Counted from the first letter of the stretch, positions 51,631 to 61,447 are shown. The stretch is DNA of 64,000 nucleotides from Bacteroidales bacterium (GCA_021371855.1 JAJFVL010000022.1:1-64000); one strand, 5' to 3'. Notes: generated by a model from the letters alone, not told the origin. Made by a program: numbers and translations.

Positions 51631-54459
51631 ATGATGAAAAGGATCTTTATTATTGTTTATTCTGCCTTTTTCCTGCTTCTGCTTATTAATTTCATTTATT
51701 ATAAAAGTCTTTATAATAAACAGATAAACTATATTGTTGAGTTGCTTGACAGACAGGTGCAAATTATCGGGCTATCGGTTGACAGTATAAACAATGAATT
51801 TTCAAGCGATCTTAATCAGATCGGTTTCTCAGAGGACCTTCCATCGTTTTTTACAAATCCGGATTATCAGTACCAGGCAAAGGAGAGAATGAAACTTTTT
51901 TTCTCAAAATATGAGGAATTCGTTACAGGAATTAAATTGTATGATAATAATAAAAATGAATTCACTTTAAAAAGAGATAGTGAAAGTAAAAGTGGAGAAT
52001 GGCTTGAACAGACATTTATTCTTCATGCTCAGCCTGAAATATTTAATATGGAGAAGCTGGTTCAGGAAAACCGTAAATTTAATTATTACCTGCCGGTGAT
52101 TAAAAATAATAAGACTGTCGGCAACCTGGCCGTTACAGTCGATTATCAGAAATATTTTTCAGAACTTTTTTCAGAATTCAATCTTAAAGAGTATCAATGG
52201 CAATGGGTAATAAGCGATTCAGGGGAAATAATTTACGATAATAGTCAAAACAATGGTAAATACACTCAGCTGGGAAAGATAACCGGGAGTCTTGCTGACG
52301 GAGCAGTCGAGAATATTATTCATAAAGCCATAGTCAAAGGGAAAGAGAAAGAGATAATTTCATCATATTATTCAACACAGCTTCTTCAGAGAGATCTAGG
52401 GATTGTCTTCTCTGCCCCTACTGATTTTTTCCAGAAATATATTATCAGAAATTCTTTGCTTATTGTTTTGATAACGTTGTTTCTTGTTCAGTTGATAATA
52501 TTTGTTTTCTGGAGGTATCTTAAATCCCAAAAATCAGAAATGGACAGGTTAAAAGCTTCTGAAAAGATGCTTTTCAAAATGATTGAGGAGATGCCGGTTG
52601 GAGTTATTATTCATAATAAGAACAGGGAAATAATTAAAGCCAATAAAGTTGCTGCAGATCAGTACTCATACAAAGATGAATCTGAAATGAAGGGAAAAAT
52701 CTTCCCTGAAACATCATTGAATGACGATAACGATTATTTCTCAAAGAACCTTGGCGGTTCTTTCAGTCCTGATCAGTTCGTAATAATAAAGAAGGAAATC
52801 GGGGAAATGATCCTTTACAGAAACAGCATACCTGTGGTATTTATGGGGGAAGAAGCTTCAATGGAGATCCTGATCGATGTGACGATGCTTGAATCGGCAC
52901 GTAAACAGGAAGCCAAAGCTAATGTTGCCAAATCGGAATTTCTCGCAAGAATGAGTTATGAAATACGGACCCCTCTGAACGGGATTATAGGAATGGCGGA
53001 TGTCCTTAGAAAGTTTGATCTTTCAGACGAAATAAGGAATATTGTAAACCTGCTTCACCGTTCTACAGAAGTGTTACTGAGCATTATTAATGATATTCTT
53101 GATTTTTCGAGAATTGAATCCGGGAAAATGATTCTTGATGAAGTACCGTTTAATATAAGAGAGGAGGTAAATTATTGTACTGATCTGGCAAGAACAAATA
53201 TTGTCGGTAACGACCTCAATATAGATTGCAGAGTGGACGAAAATGTGCCGGAAGGCATTATCGGCGACCCTTTCAGACTCAGACAGATCCTGACGAATCT
53301 AATAAACAATTCGATCAGAAATACTGAAATGGGAGAAATAAGGCTGAGGTGTATGCTGAAAGGCAGCAAAAACGGAATAATCACTCTTGATTTTGAACTT
53401 CTGGATACAGGTCTGAGCTTTGACCAGGCAAGCCTGAAAAAAATATTTGGAGATTTTATAAATATTGAGTCAAAAGCAACACGGAACAATGACGGATCAG
53501 GTTTCGGAGCCATCATCGCGAAACAACTGGTTGAGTTGATGGGAGGGGAACTCTCGGCAGTCAGCCCTTCAGGGTTACAGGGGGATAATGGAACAAGGGT
53601 ATCCTTTACAATACCCACATATTCAAACGACAGACCAATTAAAGATCTTCCATTTGGCAAAATCAGAACATTTGACAAAATCAAAACACTTGTTATAACA
53701 GGGAGCCAAAATCGGGATGAAGATGTGCTGAGTGCTTTGCACAAGCTGAAGCTTATCATTTCTGTTACGACTTTCCAGAAGTCTACAGTAAACCAGATCA
53801 GAACAAACCTTAGTTATCCGGAAGAAAGATATAATCTTGTAATAATATTTGATGATGATGAGTTTAGCGGATTTGATGCCGCAAAGATTATCTGGGATAA
53901 CAATCTGTCACGGAGCTTTGTTATTCTGATTATAAGCTCAAATGATAAAAAAGGCAATTACATGAAATGTATTACTATGGGTATCGACCAGTATCTTGTA
54001 AAACCGTTTAGTATCGGTGATCTGCAAAATACGATAAAAAACAGTTTTACATTTGTAGAGGATCCTTCATCGTCGGTTGATATTGATGCGGTACGAAGCG
54101 ATATTAAGATATTGATTGTCGAGGATAACAAGATGAATCAGAAAGTTATCGGGACAATGCTTAAAAGCCTGGGATATTCCTTTGATATTGCAGAGGATGG
54201 TTATTCTGGTTATCTGCAGGCAAAAATCAGGAAATATGATCTTATTTTCATGGATCTGATAATGCCTGAGATGGATGGTTTTGAGGCTACACAAAAGATT
54301 CTTGCAATTGATAAATCGATTTTAATTATTGCCTTCACTGCTGATAATATGCCAGAAACAAAAAGAAAAGCTGAGTTGGTAGGTATAAAAGATTTTATTT
54401 CCAAACCAGTCCGGATAGAGGAACTTAAAAAGCTGTTTGTCCGGTATTTTAAAAAGTAA
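51631..54459 (+). CDS. Hybrid sensor kinase with degenerate kinase core (likely pseudokinase)
   Basis: A 942-residue membrane sensor. TM segments lie at 7-24 and 273-294 around a ~245-residue extracytoplasmic sensor of Cache-like size. A PAS-like region (~305-420), HisKA, HATPase, a degenerate receiver (~685-800) and an intact receiver (~822-940) follow. The phosphoacceptor His is replaced by Tyr443 (MSYEIRTPLNG; codon TAT 52957-52959). The ATP-lid motifs are also altered: DTGLSF for DTGIGI and GSGFGAIIA for GTGLGLAI. The last receiver keeps VEDN, Asp875 (FMDLIMPEMDG) and the KP lysine. It may act by binding or by receiving phosphate from another kinase. No partner gene is adjacent. Confidence 0.85.
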   Translation: MMKRIFIIVYSAFFLLLLINFIYYKSLYNKQINYIVELLDRQVQIIGLSVDSINNEFSSDLNQIGFSEDLPSFFTNPDYQYQAKERMKLFFSKYEEFVTGIKLYDNNKNEFTLKRDSESKSGEWLEQTFILHAQPEIFNMEKLVQENRKFNYYLPVIKNNKTVGNLAVTVDYQKYFSELFSEFNLKEYQWQWVISDSGEIIYDNSQNNGKYTQLGKITGSLADGAVENIIHKAIVKGKEKEIISSYYSTQLLQRDLGIVFSAPTDFFQKYIIRNSLLIVLITLFLVQLIIFVFWRYLKSQKSEMDRLKASEKMLFKMIEEMPVGVIIHNKNREIIKANKVAADQYSYKDESEMKGKIFPETSLNDDNDYFSKNLGGSFSPDQFVIIKKEIGEMILYRNSIPVVFMGEEASMEILIDVTMLESARKQEAKANVAKSEFLARMSYEIRTPLNGIIGMADVLRKFDLSDEIRNIVNLLHRSTEVLLSIINDILDFSRIESGKMILDEVPFNIREEVNYCTDLARTNIVGNDLNIDCRVDENVPEGIIGDPFRLRQILTNLINNSIRNTEMGEIRLRCMLKGSKNGIITLDFELLDTGLSFDQASLKKIFGDFINIESKATRNNDGSGFGAIIAKQLVELMGGELSAVSPSGLQGDNGTRVSFTIPTYSNDRPIKDLPFGKIRTFDKIKTLVITGSQNRDEDVLSALHKLKLIISVTTFQKSTVNQIRTNLSYPEERYNLVIIFDDDEFSGFDAAKIIWDNNLSRSFVILIISSNDKKGNYMKCITMGIDQYLVKPFSIGDLQNTIKNSFTFVEDPSSSVDIDAVRSDIKILIVEDNKMNQKVIGTMLKSLGYSFDIAEDGYSGYLQAKIRKYDLIFMDLIMPEMDGFEATQKILAIDKSILIIAFTADNMPETKRKAELVGIKDFISKPVRIEELKKLFVRYFKK

Positions 54460-54463
54460 ATGC

Positions 54464-55726
54464 TCAGTTAACCTCTTTTGCGTCAACCCATTTATAAACT
54501 TTGTCGGATCTCCTCAGATAATCGGGTACTTTTATTGAACAGAGTTCCCCCTTATTTGCTTTTTCAGTTACTTTAAGGTCAACACGGATCTCATCGACAT
54601 CATATCTGACAACTCCCGTTGTGGGGCCTGTGATAAGAATAGTATCTCCTTTCATAAGATCTCCGTTTTCGAGTTTGATCTCGGCAACATTAAGCTTGGT
54701 GAAATAGTTAGTGATCTTACCAATGTAAACCTTTCTTTTTGTGGCGCTTGAACCATAATTTGTATTCCATTCGCCTATTCTCTGGCCCAGATAATAACCA
54801 TCCCAGAAACCTCTGTTAAACACAGTCGAAAGTCTTGTTTTCCAGATCTCCGCTTTCTCTTTGTCGAATGTGCCGTTTTCAAGAGCTGTAAGGGCTTCAT
54901 TATAGCATGATGATACTTCCCTGACATATTCGGGAGAACGAGCTCTGCCCTCTATCTTCAGAACACTGACACCGGCATCAATCAATTTATCGAGAAAGCC
55001 AATTGTACAGAGATCTTTTGGAGACATTATATATTCATTGTCGATCTCAAGTTCATAACCGGATTCTTTATTGGTAACAATATATGATTTCCGGCAGGTC
55101 TGGTAGCATTCTCCCCTGTTTGCCGATTTATTGTTTTCATGAAGGCTTAAATAGCACTTCCCCGAAACGGCCATGCATAAAGCTCCATGAGCGAACATTT
55201 CGATTTTTATAAGATCTCCTTTTGGTCCCCTGATATCCTGCTCCCTGATACTGTTATAAATATATCTTACCTGATCGAGATTTAGTTCCCTTGCAAGCAC
55301 AGCTACATCGGCCCATTGGGAATAGAACTTCAACGCTTCAATGTTGGTGATATTCAGTTGTGTCGAAAGATGTACCTCCATCCCTGATGAAAAAGCGTAA
55401 TTAATTACAGAAAGGTCAGAAGCAATTACAGCAGATATACCGCTTTCAACAGCAGCATCTATTATCCTGTGCATCTGTTCAATTTCGCGGTCATAAACAA
55501 CAACATTAACAGTAAGATAACTTTTCAGGCCGTTTTTCTTGCAGATTGAAGCGATCTTCCTAAGATCATCCAGGGTAAAATTGTTTGAGGATGCTGCTCT
55601 CATATTGAGTTGTTCTGCGCCGAAGTAAACAGAATCAGCACCTCCCTGAATTGCCGCCATCAGCGATTCATAGGATCCCGCAGGAGCCATTATCTCAATA
55701 TCTTTTCTCTTCATAAATGAGCGCAA
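54464..55726 (-). CDS. Peptidase U32 family protein (TrhP-like)
   Basis: A 420-residue U32-family protein (start possibly four codons later, at MKRKDIEIMAPAG). The family signature appears as IEMFAHGALCMAVSGKCYLS followed by NRGECYQTCRKSY, supplying the conserved cysteines, and the N-terminus has APAGSYESLMAAIQGGAD. E. coli members TrhP and RlhA are now linked to prephenate-dependent hydroxylation of tRNA U34 and 23S rRNA rather than proteolysis. The size fits the TrhP type, so a tRNA modification role is the best inference. It is convergent with the hybrid kinase and nine bases downstream of a histidine kinase gene on the same strand. Confidence 0.85.
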   Translation of the reverse strand: MRSFMKRKDIEIMAPAGSYESLMAAIQGGADSVYFGAEQLNMRAASSNNFTLDDLRKIASICKKNGLKSYLTVNVVVYDREIEQMHRIIDAAVESGISAVIASDLSVINYAFSSGMEVHLSTQLNITNIEALKFYSQWADVAVLARELNLDQVRYIYNSIREQDIRGPKGDLIKIEMFAHGALCMAVSGKCYLSLHENNKSANRGECYQTCRKSYIVTNKESGYELEIDNEYIMSPKDLCTIGFLDKLIDAGVSVLKIEGRARSPEYVREVSSCYNEALTALENGTFDKEKAEIWKTRLSTVFNRGFWDGYYLGQRIGEWNTNYGSSATKRKVYIGKITNYFTKLNVAEIKLENGDLMKGDTILITGPTTGVVRYDVDEIRVDLKVTEKANKGELCSIKVPDYLRRSDKVYKWVDAKEVN

Positions 55727-55735
55727 ATATAACTA

Positions 55736-56893
55736 TTAGGATTTATTCTTGTTCATTACAATTCTGATACAGGAGCCTTTTCCTAACTCTGAATGCCGGA
55801 CAAATATTTTCCCGTTGTGATATTCCTCGATGATCCGTTTTGCCAGGGAAAGGCCAAGGCCCCATCCTCTTTGCTTAGTTGTAAAGCCAGGAGAGAAGAT
55901 CTTTTTAAAAGAAGATTTTGGAATTCCTTTACCTGTGTCGGTAATATCAATTAATGCATTTTTTTCTGTTTCGGTGATGCAAACAGAGATCTCTCCGCTT
56001 CCTTCCATAGAATCGATGGCATTTTTATAGATATTCTCTATTACCCATTCAAAAAGTGCAGGGTTTACCGGGATAACAACCTCCTTTTCAGGATTGTAAC
56101 CGATAACAAAATTTACTTTTGATGATGTTCTTGATTTAAGATAGTCGATGGTACGCGAAATAATGGAAATAATATTCTCATCCGAGAGGGCTGGTTTTGA
56201 TCCGATTCTTGAGAACCTTTCGGTTACTTTTTCGAGTCTTTGAACATCCAGGGCAAGTTCTCTGGTAATTGAAATTTCAGGATATTTTTGTTGCAAAATC
56301 TCTATCCAGCCCGAAAGGGATGATGTTGGTGTCCCAAGCTGGTGGGCAGTTTCTTTTGACAGTCCAACCCACACCTGGTTTTGTTCTGCTTTCCGTGATG
56401 AATTAAAAGCCAGGTATGAAACAAGAATGAAAAGAATAATAATTCCCAGCTGGATGTATGGATAAAATATCAGAAGTGTAAGGATAATACTATCCTTGTA
56501 GTAGATCAGATTAAAATGACCGTTCTCAAGATTGATTACTATGGGATTATTATCCTCTTTTATATTTTCAAGATTTTTTTTCAGATACACCGGATCACTA
56601 ATCCTTTCTTTATCGAAGTTTCTTGCAGAGATAATACTGTCCGATTCATCGGTGAGAATAACCGGAACAGTATTGTTGTTATCGATGATAGAAGAGAGAA
56701 AATCAACATTCTGGCTTGTATCAGAAAGAGATATCAGCCTTGTTGCCTCAGCCCAAAGTTCTACATTTTCTCTCTCCTCAACTTTCAGTTTCTCTACAAG
56801 GTTCCTTGTGTATATGAGAGAGCCCATGCCAATGAGTATTGCAAAAAGGAGCAGAAACAACTTCCCACGGTTTTTATACCGGATAATGTTCAT
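55736..56893 (-). CDS. Membrane sensor histidine kinase
   Basis: A 385-residue kinase with TM segments near 11-28 and 135-156 and a ~105-residue periplasmic sensor. The phosphoacceptor box is SKETAHQLGTPTSSLSGW, a variant common in Bacteroidota, with the His intact. ATPase motifs are complete: NIYKNAIDSM (N box), DTGKGIPKSSFKKIF (G1/F box) and GWGLGLSLAKRIIEEY (G2). No response regulator gene is next to it, so it is an orphan. Upstream lies an eight-base tandem repeat array at 56999-57110 that could affect promoter spacing. The U32 gene follows nine bases downstream and may be cotranscribed. Confidence 0.88.
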   Translation of the reverse strand: MNIIRYKNRGKLFLLLFAILIGMGSLIYTRNLVEKLKVEERENVELWAEATRLISLSDTSQNVDFLSSIIDNNNTVPVILTDESDSIISARNFDKERISDPVYLKKNLENIKEDNNPIVINLENGHFNLIYYKDSIILTLLIFYPYIQLGIIILFILVSYLAFNSSRKAEQNQVWVGLSKETAHQLGTPTSSLSGWIEILQQKYPEISITRELALDVQRLEKVTERFSRIGSKPALSDENIISIISRTIDYLKSRTSSKVNFVIGYNPEKEVVIPVNPALFEWVIENIYKNAIDSMEGSGEISVCITETEKNALIDITDTGKGIPKSSFKKIFSPGFTTKQRGWGLGLSLAKRIIEEYHNGKIFVRHSELGKGSCIRIVMNKNKS

Positions 56894-56998
56894 GGAATTC
56901 TTATTTTACAATTACTTATTTTTTTATTTCCTGAATCATTTTTCTCCTCTTCTTCTTACTCATTCCTCAAACCTCTTACCGTCTTTGTGTAGTTGTCC

Positions 56999-57110
56999 CG
57001 TTATTCCGTTGCTCCGTTGTGCCGTTGCCCCGTTGCCCCGTTGCCCCGTTGCGCCGTTTCGCCGTTGCCCCGTTGCCCCGTTGTGCCGTTGCCCCGTTGC
57101 GCCGTTGCGC
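56999..57110. repeat. Tandem array of 14 eight-base units (CGTTGCCC)
   Basis: Fourteen consecutive units, seven of them CGTTGCCC or close to it, with variants CGTTGCGC, CGTTGTGC, CGTTATTC and CGTTTCGC. It lies between the end of the AsmA-like gene (two bases away) and the start of the histidine kinase gene (106 bases away). It is much more GC-rich than its surroundings. Confidence 0.9.
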
Positions 57111-57112
57111 CT

Positions 57113-59731
57113 TTATTTGTCATCAAAAGTAACCTTTACAGCACTCTTCTTTTTTTCCGGAGCAGGTGCTGGTTCTGCTTTTGCTTTTGCATTATTGTCA
57201 TCACTCCATGAAATATTGAATCGTGGTTTTTTATTTGCCGGTTTCTGTTTTGCAACGGTATCGTTTTTAAACCATCCATACTCCTGGTTCAGAATTGTTT
57301 TAAGGGTCTGTTTTTCAGTTTTGATATTGTTCTTTATAACATTGCCTGCCGCTTTCATGTCATACGTTACATTGATATCTTTCCCCTTTTTTTCAATTTT
57401 CAGCAACATTGAGGTACGACCCACCCCGTCATCTTCAATAACACCGAATTCTGAGAAGTGTGTTTTTTTCTTTCTTTTCCTGCTAAGCATTTCCGACAAT
57501 AATATTTTTATGTGATACTCATAATCATTGTCAAAATTGTGCTTCCCGTTCAAAGAGAGATCAGCGGCTGATGATCTTACATCCATTTGTGGAGTATAGA
57601 GAAAATTGTTTCTTATAAAAAAGTCATTTTCCAGCTTGTCAAAATTAATGTTCTCAAGCTCGGAAAGTGCAATAAATGAAGAAAGCCGCTTTACCGGGTC
57701 AAAATTAATTAGCTTCCCGTCTGTAATAGTATATTTTCCTTCAGCATTAACAGTTTTTATCTGAGGCTTCATCATCGAATCCATAGGAAGAAGAAGCGAA
57801 AATGTTCCGGAAAGATTACCCGTGATGTTTTCAGATTTAAGGAAGTCCTGTCCAAAGTTATGGAATGTTGTAAAAGCGTTATGTATATCAATATCACTGA
57901 CATTAAAATTTCCCCGGGCGATATTCGATTTATTGCTGTTTTGAACGATGAATCCATTACCGGAAATAGTTCCGTTCAATGATTCCATATTCAACGATTT
58001 AAAAGTAAGTATTCCTGGTTTGTAGTTGAATGCTCCTGTAATTTTTGAGGACGAAAAAGATTTGTAGTCAAGGGTGTCAATTTTAAAATTTATGTCAAGA
58101 ATAACATCATCCGGAAATGTAAATGCAGTTCTATATGGAGCCTGTGTTCTTATTAAGGAGGAATCATTTAAAAATGATTCCGGAATCAGCCTGCCGAAGG
58201 TGACATCGGCAGAAGCAATCAGCTTAACAGGTTTGCCGGCAAGCCATTCGGGTAAATTGTTGAATTCCCCGTCAATGGCTATTTGCTGCCTTTTATAAAC
58301 GAACTTAAGATTGTCAGCTGTGACAGAACTGGAAATTGACAATTTTCCATTTATCCGGTTAAACAGAAATTTGTCGTTTTTCAGACCGATACTGAATGAA
58401 TTAAAGATCAGATTTGCTTCCGGTTTCAGATCGATAATATCTTTAAGCTTTATTTTCTCTTTAGGCCATGGTTTGTCAATCACTTTGACATCAAAATCAA
58501 AAGAACCGCTGGCAGTCGAAATTTCAGCTATGTTAAAAAACTCCTTCAGCTCTTCCGGTAATATCTTCCCTTTTAAAAAAAGATCAGCAGTGGGATTTAC
58601 AAAATGATTCAATGTAAACGATCCGGTATATTCTGCTGACCCCAGCTGTGCAGTAAGGTCCCTGATAGAAAAAGAGCTTGTTTCAGGGCAATTCCCTGAT
58701 CCGTTTGAATAATTTCCGGCAAAAGAAAGGTCTTTAAGAGACAGATCGGATTTGCCATATTTGATCTGCCCATTCTTAAGAAGCCAGTTTATTTCAACAT
58801 GTGGATGAGTTGTCCGGCTTAAAAGGCCTTTAACCTTACTTTTAACAAATAGTTTACCCGAAGGAGAATATTGTGAAACTAATTCAAAGTATTTTTCCGG
58901 AAGATAATTTTTAACATTCGAGAGATCAATATTATTTCCGGTTATATTAAGATCGAGTATTCTGTCAGACGAAATGGTACCATTCAACCCGAAATCGTAA
59001 TTTTCAATTTTCAGACTGCCATTTTTGAACACTATGCCTTTATCTGACTTTTTAAGTACCAGCCCAAGTTTAGAGGAGATTGGTTTATTGATTGTAGTAT
59101 TGTAAAGCTGAAATGTGCTTATCTGAATTTCTGCACCTGCTGTAAAATCAACATCTTCTCCTGAAATCCTGCTTTTAATCCTGCCGTTCTTGATCAATCC
59201 GGTAATTAACAACCTGGTAGCAAGATTGTTATAACAGGCATCTATATCCGACAGATTTATTCTCTTGAGATTTATTGCAAAGTCATTGTCCGTGGGATTC
59301 CTGTTCTTAACTTTAATTATGTAATTAACACGGCCTGCTGTATCAGTATAAAAGTTTATTTTTCCGGTTTTGGCACTGATTCTTTCAATGTTATAGATCC
59401 CGCGAATGATATCCGTAATTTTGAAATCGACAGATACAGATCTGGCATTCAGAAGAGTATCGGTATTTATACCTTTAAATGAGTCAGGGTTAAAGTCGGG
59501 AGAAGAATAAACCAGAACATCTTTTAATACAAGAGATGCATTTGGGAATTTCCTTAAAAAAGTCAGTCTCGAAGATCCGATATTCAGTTTTGTCGAAACA
59601 TTCCTGTTAAGAGAATTCAGTATAATATCCGCGACTCTGTTTTCCAGGAATAGTGAAGCTGAAAACAGTAGTGCCGAAGCTGTGATAAACAGTATTGCAA
59701 ACAGTTTCAGTATTTTCAATGTCAGTTTCAT
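57113..59731 (-). CDS. AsmA-family envelope protein
   Basis: An 872-residue protein with an N-terminal TM anchor (LKILKLFAILFITASALLF) and a long periplasmic beta-rich region made of repeated strands. This is the AsmA/TamB-related architecture now linked to phospholipid transport between membranes. The C-terminal part (DVRSSAADLSLNGKHNFDNDYEYHIKILLSEML) matches the AsmA C-terminal domain, where a short ANGSLTLNG-like motif is usual. The last ~50 residues are charged and low-complexity (KAKAEPAPAPEKKKSAVK). The lipid role is a family-level inference. A -7 box lies at 59775-59782. Confidence 0.8.
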   Translation of the reverse strand: MKLTLKILKLFAILFITASALLFSASLFLENRVADIILNSLNRNVSTKLNIGSSRLTFLRKFPNASLVLKDVLVYSSPDFNPDSFKGINTDTLLNARSVSVDFKITDIIRGIYNIERISAKTGKINFYTDTAGRVNYIIKVKNRNPTDNDFAINLKRINLSDIDACYNNLATRLLITGLIKNGRIKSRISGEDVDFTAGAEIQISTFQLYNTTINKPISSKLGLVLKKSDKGIVFKNGSLKIENYDFGLNGTISSDRILDLNITGNNIDLSNVKNYLPEKYFELVSQYSPSGKLFVKSKVKGLLSRTTHPHVEINWLLKNGQIKYGKSDLSLKDLSFAGNYSNGSGNCPETSSFSIRDLTAQLGSAEYTGSFTLNHFVNPTADLFLKGKILPEELKEFFNIAEISTASGSFDFDVKVIDKPWPKEKIKLKDIIDLKPEANLIFNSFSIGLKNDKFLFNRINGKLSISSSVTADNLKFVYKRQQIAIDGEFNNLPEWLAGKPVKLIASADVTFGRLIPESFLNDSSLIRTQAPYRTAFTFPDDVILDINFKIDTLDYKSFSSSKITGAFNYKPGILTFKSLNMESLNGTISGNGFIVQNSNKSNIARGNFNVSDIDIHNAFTTFHNFGQDFLKSENITGNLSGTFSLLLPMDSMMKPQIKTVNAEGKYTITDGKLINFDPVKRLSSFIALSELENINFDKLENDFFIRNNFLYTPQMDVRSSAADLSLNGKHNFDNDYEYHIKILLSEMLSRKRKKKTHFSEFGVIEDDGVGRTSMLLKIEKKGKDINVTYDMKAAGNVIKNNIKTEKQTLKTILNQEYGWFKNDTVAKQKPANKKPRFNISWSDDNNAKAKAEPAPAPEKKKSAVKVTFDDK

Positions 59732-59774
59732 GCAGAAAATAAAATATCTGTCATCCGTTAAGATTTTCGATGGG

Positions 59775-59782
59775 CAAAGTTA
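59775..59782 (-). promoter_or_regulatory. Candidate -7 promoter box of the AsmA-like gene
   Basis: TAACTTTG on the minus strand, 43 bases before the start at 59731, fits TAnnTTTG. Confidence 0.4.
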
Positions 59783-59807
59783 ATTCATTTGAGTAAACAT
59801 ATTTCTC

Positions 59808-60515
59808 TTATTTAAGGAGGAAGGATAAATCGTCTGTGGAGCTGAGTTCAAAAGGAGCGGCACCTTTTTTAAAGATCCTTACTTTTCGTGGACCATCAAG
59901 CCTTAATATTTCATTTTCAAGGATCAGTATAGTCCCTTCACGCAATCCTGCTACAAAAATTCCAGGATTGGCTTCAATGAATTCTTCAATCCTTTGTTCC
60001 CTCGTCTCCCCTGCATGTCCTGCCGGATTTGCATCAAGATAATGAGGATTTATCTGGAAAGGTATAAGATTAAATGCACCGAATGAATCAGGTTCGACCA
60101 CAGGCATATCGTTTGTGGTTTTTAAGGTCGGACAGGCAACATTTGATCCGGCACTCCATCCGATATAAGGAGTTCCGGACATAACCTTCTCCCTGACAAT
60201 ATCAATGAGATTATTTTCTCTGATCATCTTTAAAAGTTTCCAGGTATTTCCTCCTCCTACCACTATTGCTGAAGCTTCTTTCATTGCTGCAACAGGATCG
60301 TCAAAGTGGTGAATTGAAATAATGTCATGTCCAACTTCCCTGAACCTTTCTGATACTTTTTTTTCATATGAATCGAACGAAAAAGTGACAGCAGCATAGG
60401 GAATGAACAGTGCTTTTACAGGCTGATTACCGAGAAAGTCTTTTATTTTATTCTTTGGATAATCAAGATATGGTTCTCCGGGATTGGTGGAATTGCTGAT
60501 AAGTAATAGTCTCAT
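59808..60515 (-). CDS. pepE: Dipeptidase E (alpha-aspartyl dipeptidase)
   Basis: Serine peptidase of family S51 that hydrolyses Asp-X dipeptides in the cytoplasm, about 235 residues. The nucleophile elbow is IGWSAGSNVA, with the Ser in GWSAGS, and other landmarks are MRLLLISNSTNPGEPYLD and AIVVGGGNTWKLLK, as in E. coli PepE. The start at 60515 (MRLLL) is preferred over an ATG 42 bases upstream because it gives the family N-terminus. A His in NPHYLDANPAGHAGETR fits the catalytic histidine region. It probably stands alone. Confidence 0.92.
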   Translation of the reverse strand: MRLLLISNSTNPGEPYLDYPKNKIKDFLGNQPVKALFIPYAAVTFSFDSYEKKVSERFREVGHDIISIHHFDDPVAAMKEASAIVVGGGNTWKLLKMIRENNLIDIVREKVMSGTPYIGWSAGSNVACPTLKTTNDMPVVEPDSFGAFNLIPFQINPHYLDANPAGHAGETREQRIEEFIEANPGIFVAGLREGTILILENEILRLDGPRKVRIFKKGAAPFELSSTDDLSFLLK

Positions 60516-60647
60516 ATAGTTTGAAGTTTTAGATGCATGGTGTGCATAAAGGATCAACGGTTTGGAGTGCTTAGAGTACTTCGGGTTATTTGCAGTTATA
60601 TAAATATCTTTTCTTCACCTTTAGCTCACTCCAAACTCTGGCTCACT

Positions 60648-61424
60648 TTAAGTACTCTTATTTAACTCTTTGATATTATGATTCTCAGGAATACTATTAA
60701 CAGTAAAAGTATGGAATGTATTATTGAAAATATTGATTAACAAAACCTTGTTATAAAGAATCTCTCCTTTTCCGGTAATAATTTTGATAACCTCATTGGC
60801 CATATAGGTTCCTGTTATGCCGGGAAGAACTCCAAGCAATCCGACCTGTGAAGGCTGGGGATTTTTAAATCCTTCTTTCATCCCCGAAGGATTAAAACAT
60901 CTGTAGGTCGCTCCTCCTTTGTAGTTGAATACTGATATCATGCCTTCATATTTATGAATTGAGCCATGTACCATTGGTTTATCAAGGATGACGCATGAAT
61001 CGTTAATAACATATCTCGCTTCGAGGTTATCAGTGGCATCAACAATTATGTCGAAGTTCCGCAAAATGTTCAGAGAATTTAAGCCATCAAGCCGGAGATT
61101 GAATATCTCGATATCTATGAGAGAATTAAGATGAAGAAGACGGTTCTTTGCTATGATTGATTTAAGTTTTCCCACATCAGAAGAACCGTACAATACCTGT
61201 CTCTGAAGATTTGCCTCATCGACCATGTCAAATTCAGCTATGGCAATCTTACCGGCACCTGCAGCTGTAAGATATTGAAGAACAGGACATCCAAGACCGC
61301 CGGCGCCGACAACAAGCACTTTTGCCCGTTTCAGCTTTTCCTGACCTTCGATCCCTATTTCGGGGATCATGATCTGCCTGCTGTATCGCCTCATCTCCCT
61401 GGGAGACAATAGACCATTTTCCAT
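60648..61424 (-). CDS. moeB: MoeB/ThiF-family E1-like adenylyltransferase
   Basis: Adenylates the C-terminal Gly-Gly of MoaD or ThiS before sulfur transfer; about 258 residues. Landmarks are REMRRYSRQIMIPEIG, VVGAGGLGCPVLQYL, DMVDEANLQRQVLYG, DATDNLEARYVIND and EGMISVFNYKGG. The usual zinc site is missing: the first CxxC reads TYRC and the second pair near the C-terminus is absent, as in some zinc-free homologues. No rhodanese domain follows. No thi or moa genes are adjacent, so the partner (the MoaD at 7834 or a ThiS elsewhere) is a guess. The start at 61424 agrees with a -7 box just upstream. Confidence 0.82.
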   Translation of the reverse strand: MENGLLSPREMRRYSRQIMIPEIGIEGQEKLKRAKVLVVGAGGLGCPVLQYLTAAGAGKIAIAEFDMVDEANLQRQVLYGSSDVGKLKSIIAKNRLLHLNSLIDIEIFNLRLDGLNSLNILRNFDIIVDATDNLEARYVINDSCVILDKPMVHGSIHKYEGMISVFNYKGGATYRCFNPSGMKEGFKNPQPSQVGLLGVLPGITGTYMANEVIKIITGKGEILYNKVLLINIFNNTFHTFTVNSIPENHNIKELNKST

Positions 61425-61447
61425 TAAATGCTGAATATCTGTCGATA

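Noticed and set aside
56993-57211. Repetitive SVAPLPRCPVAPL-type frames across the octamer array
   Set aside because: These are translations of the CGTTGCCC tandem repeat and overlap the real minus-strand AsmA-like gene.
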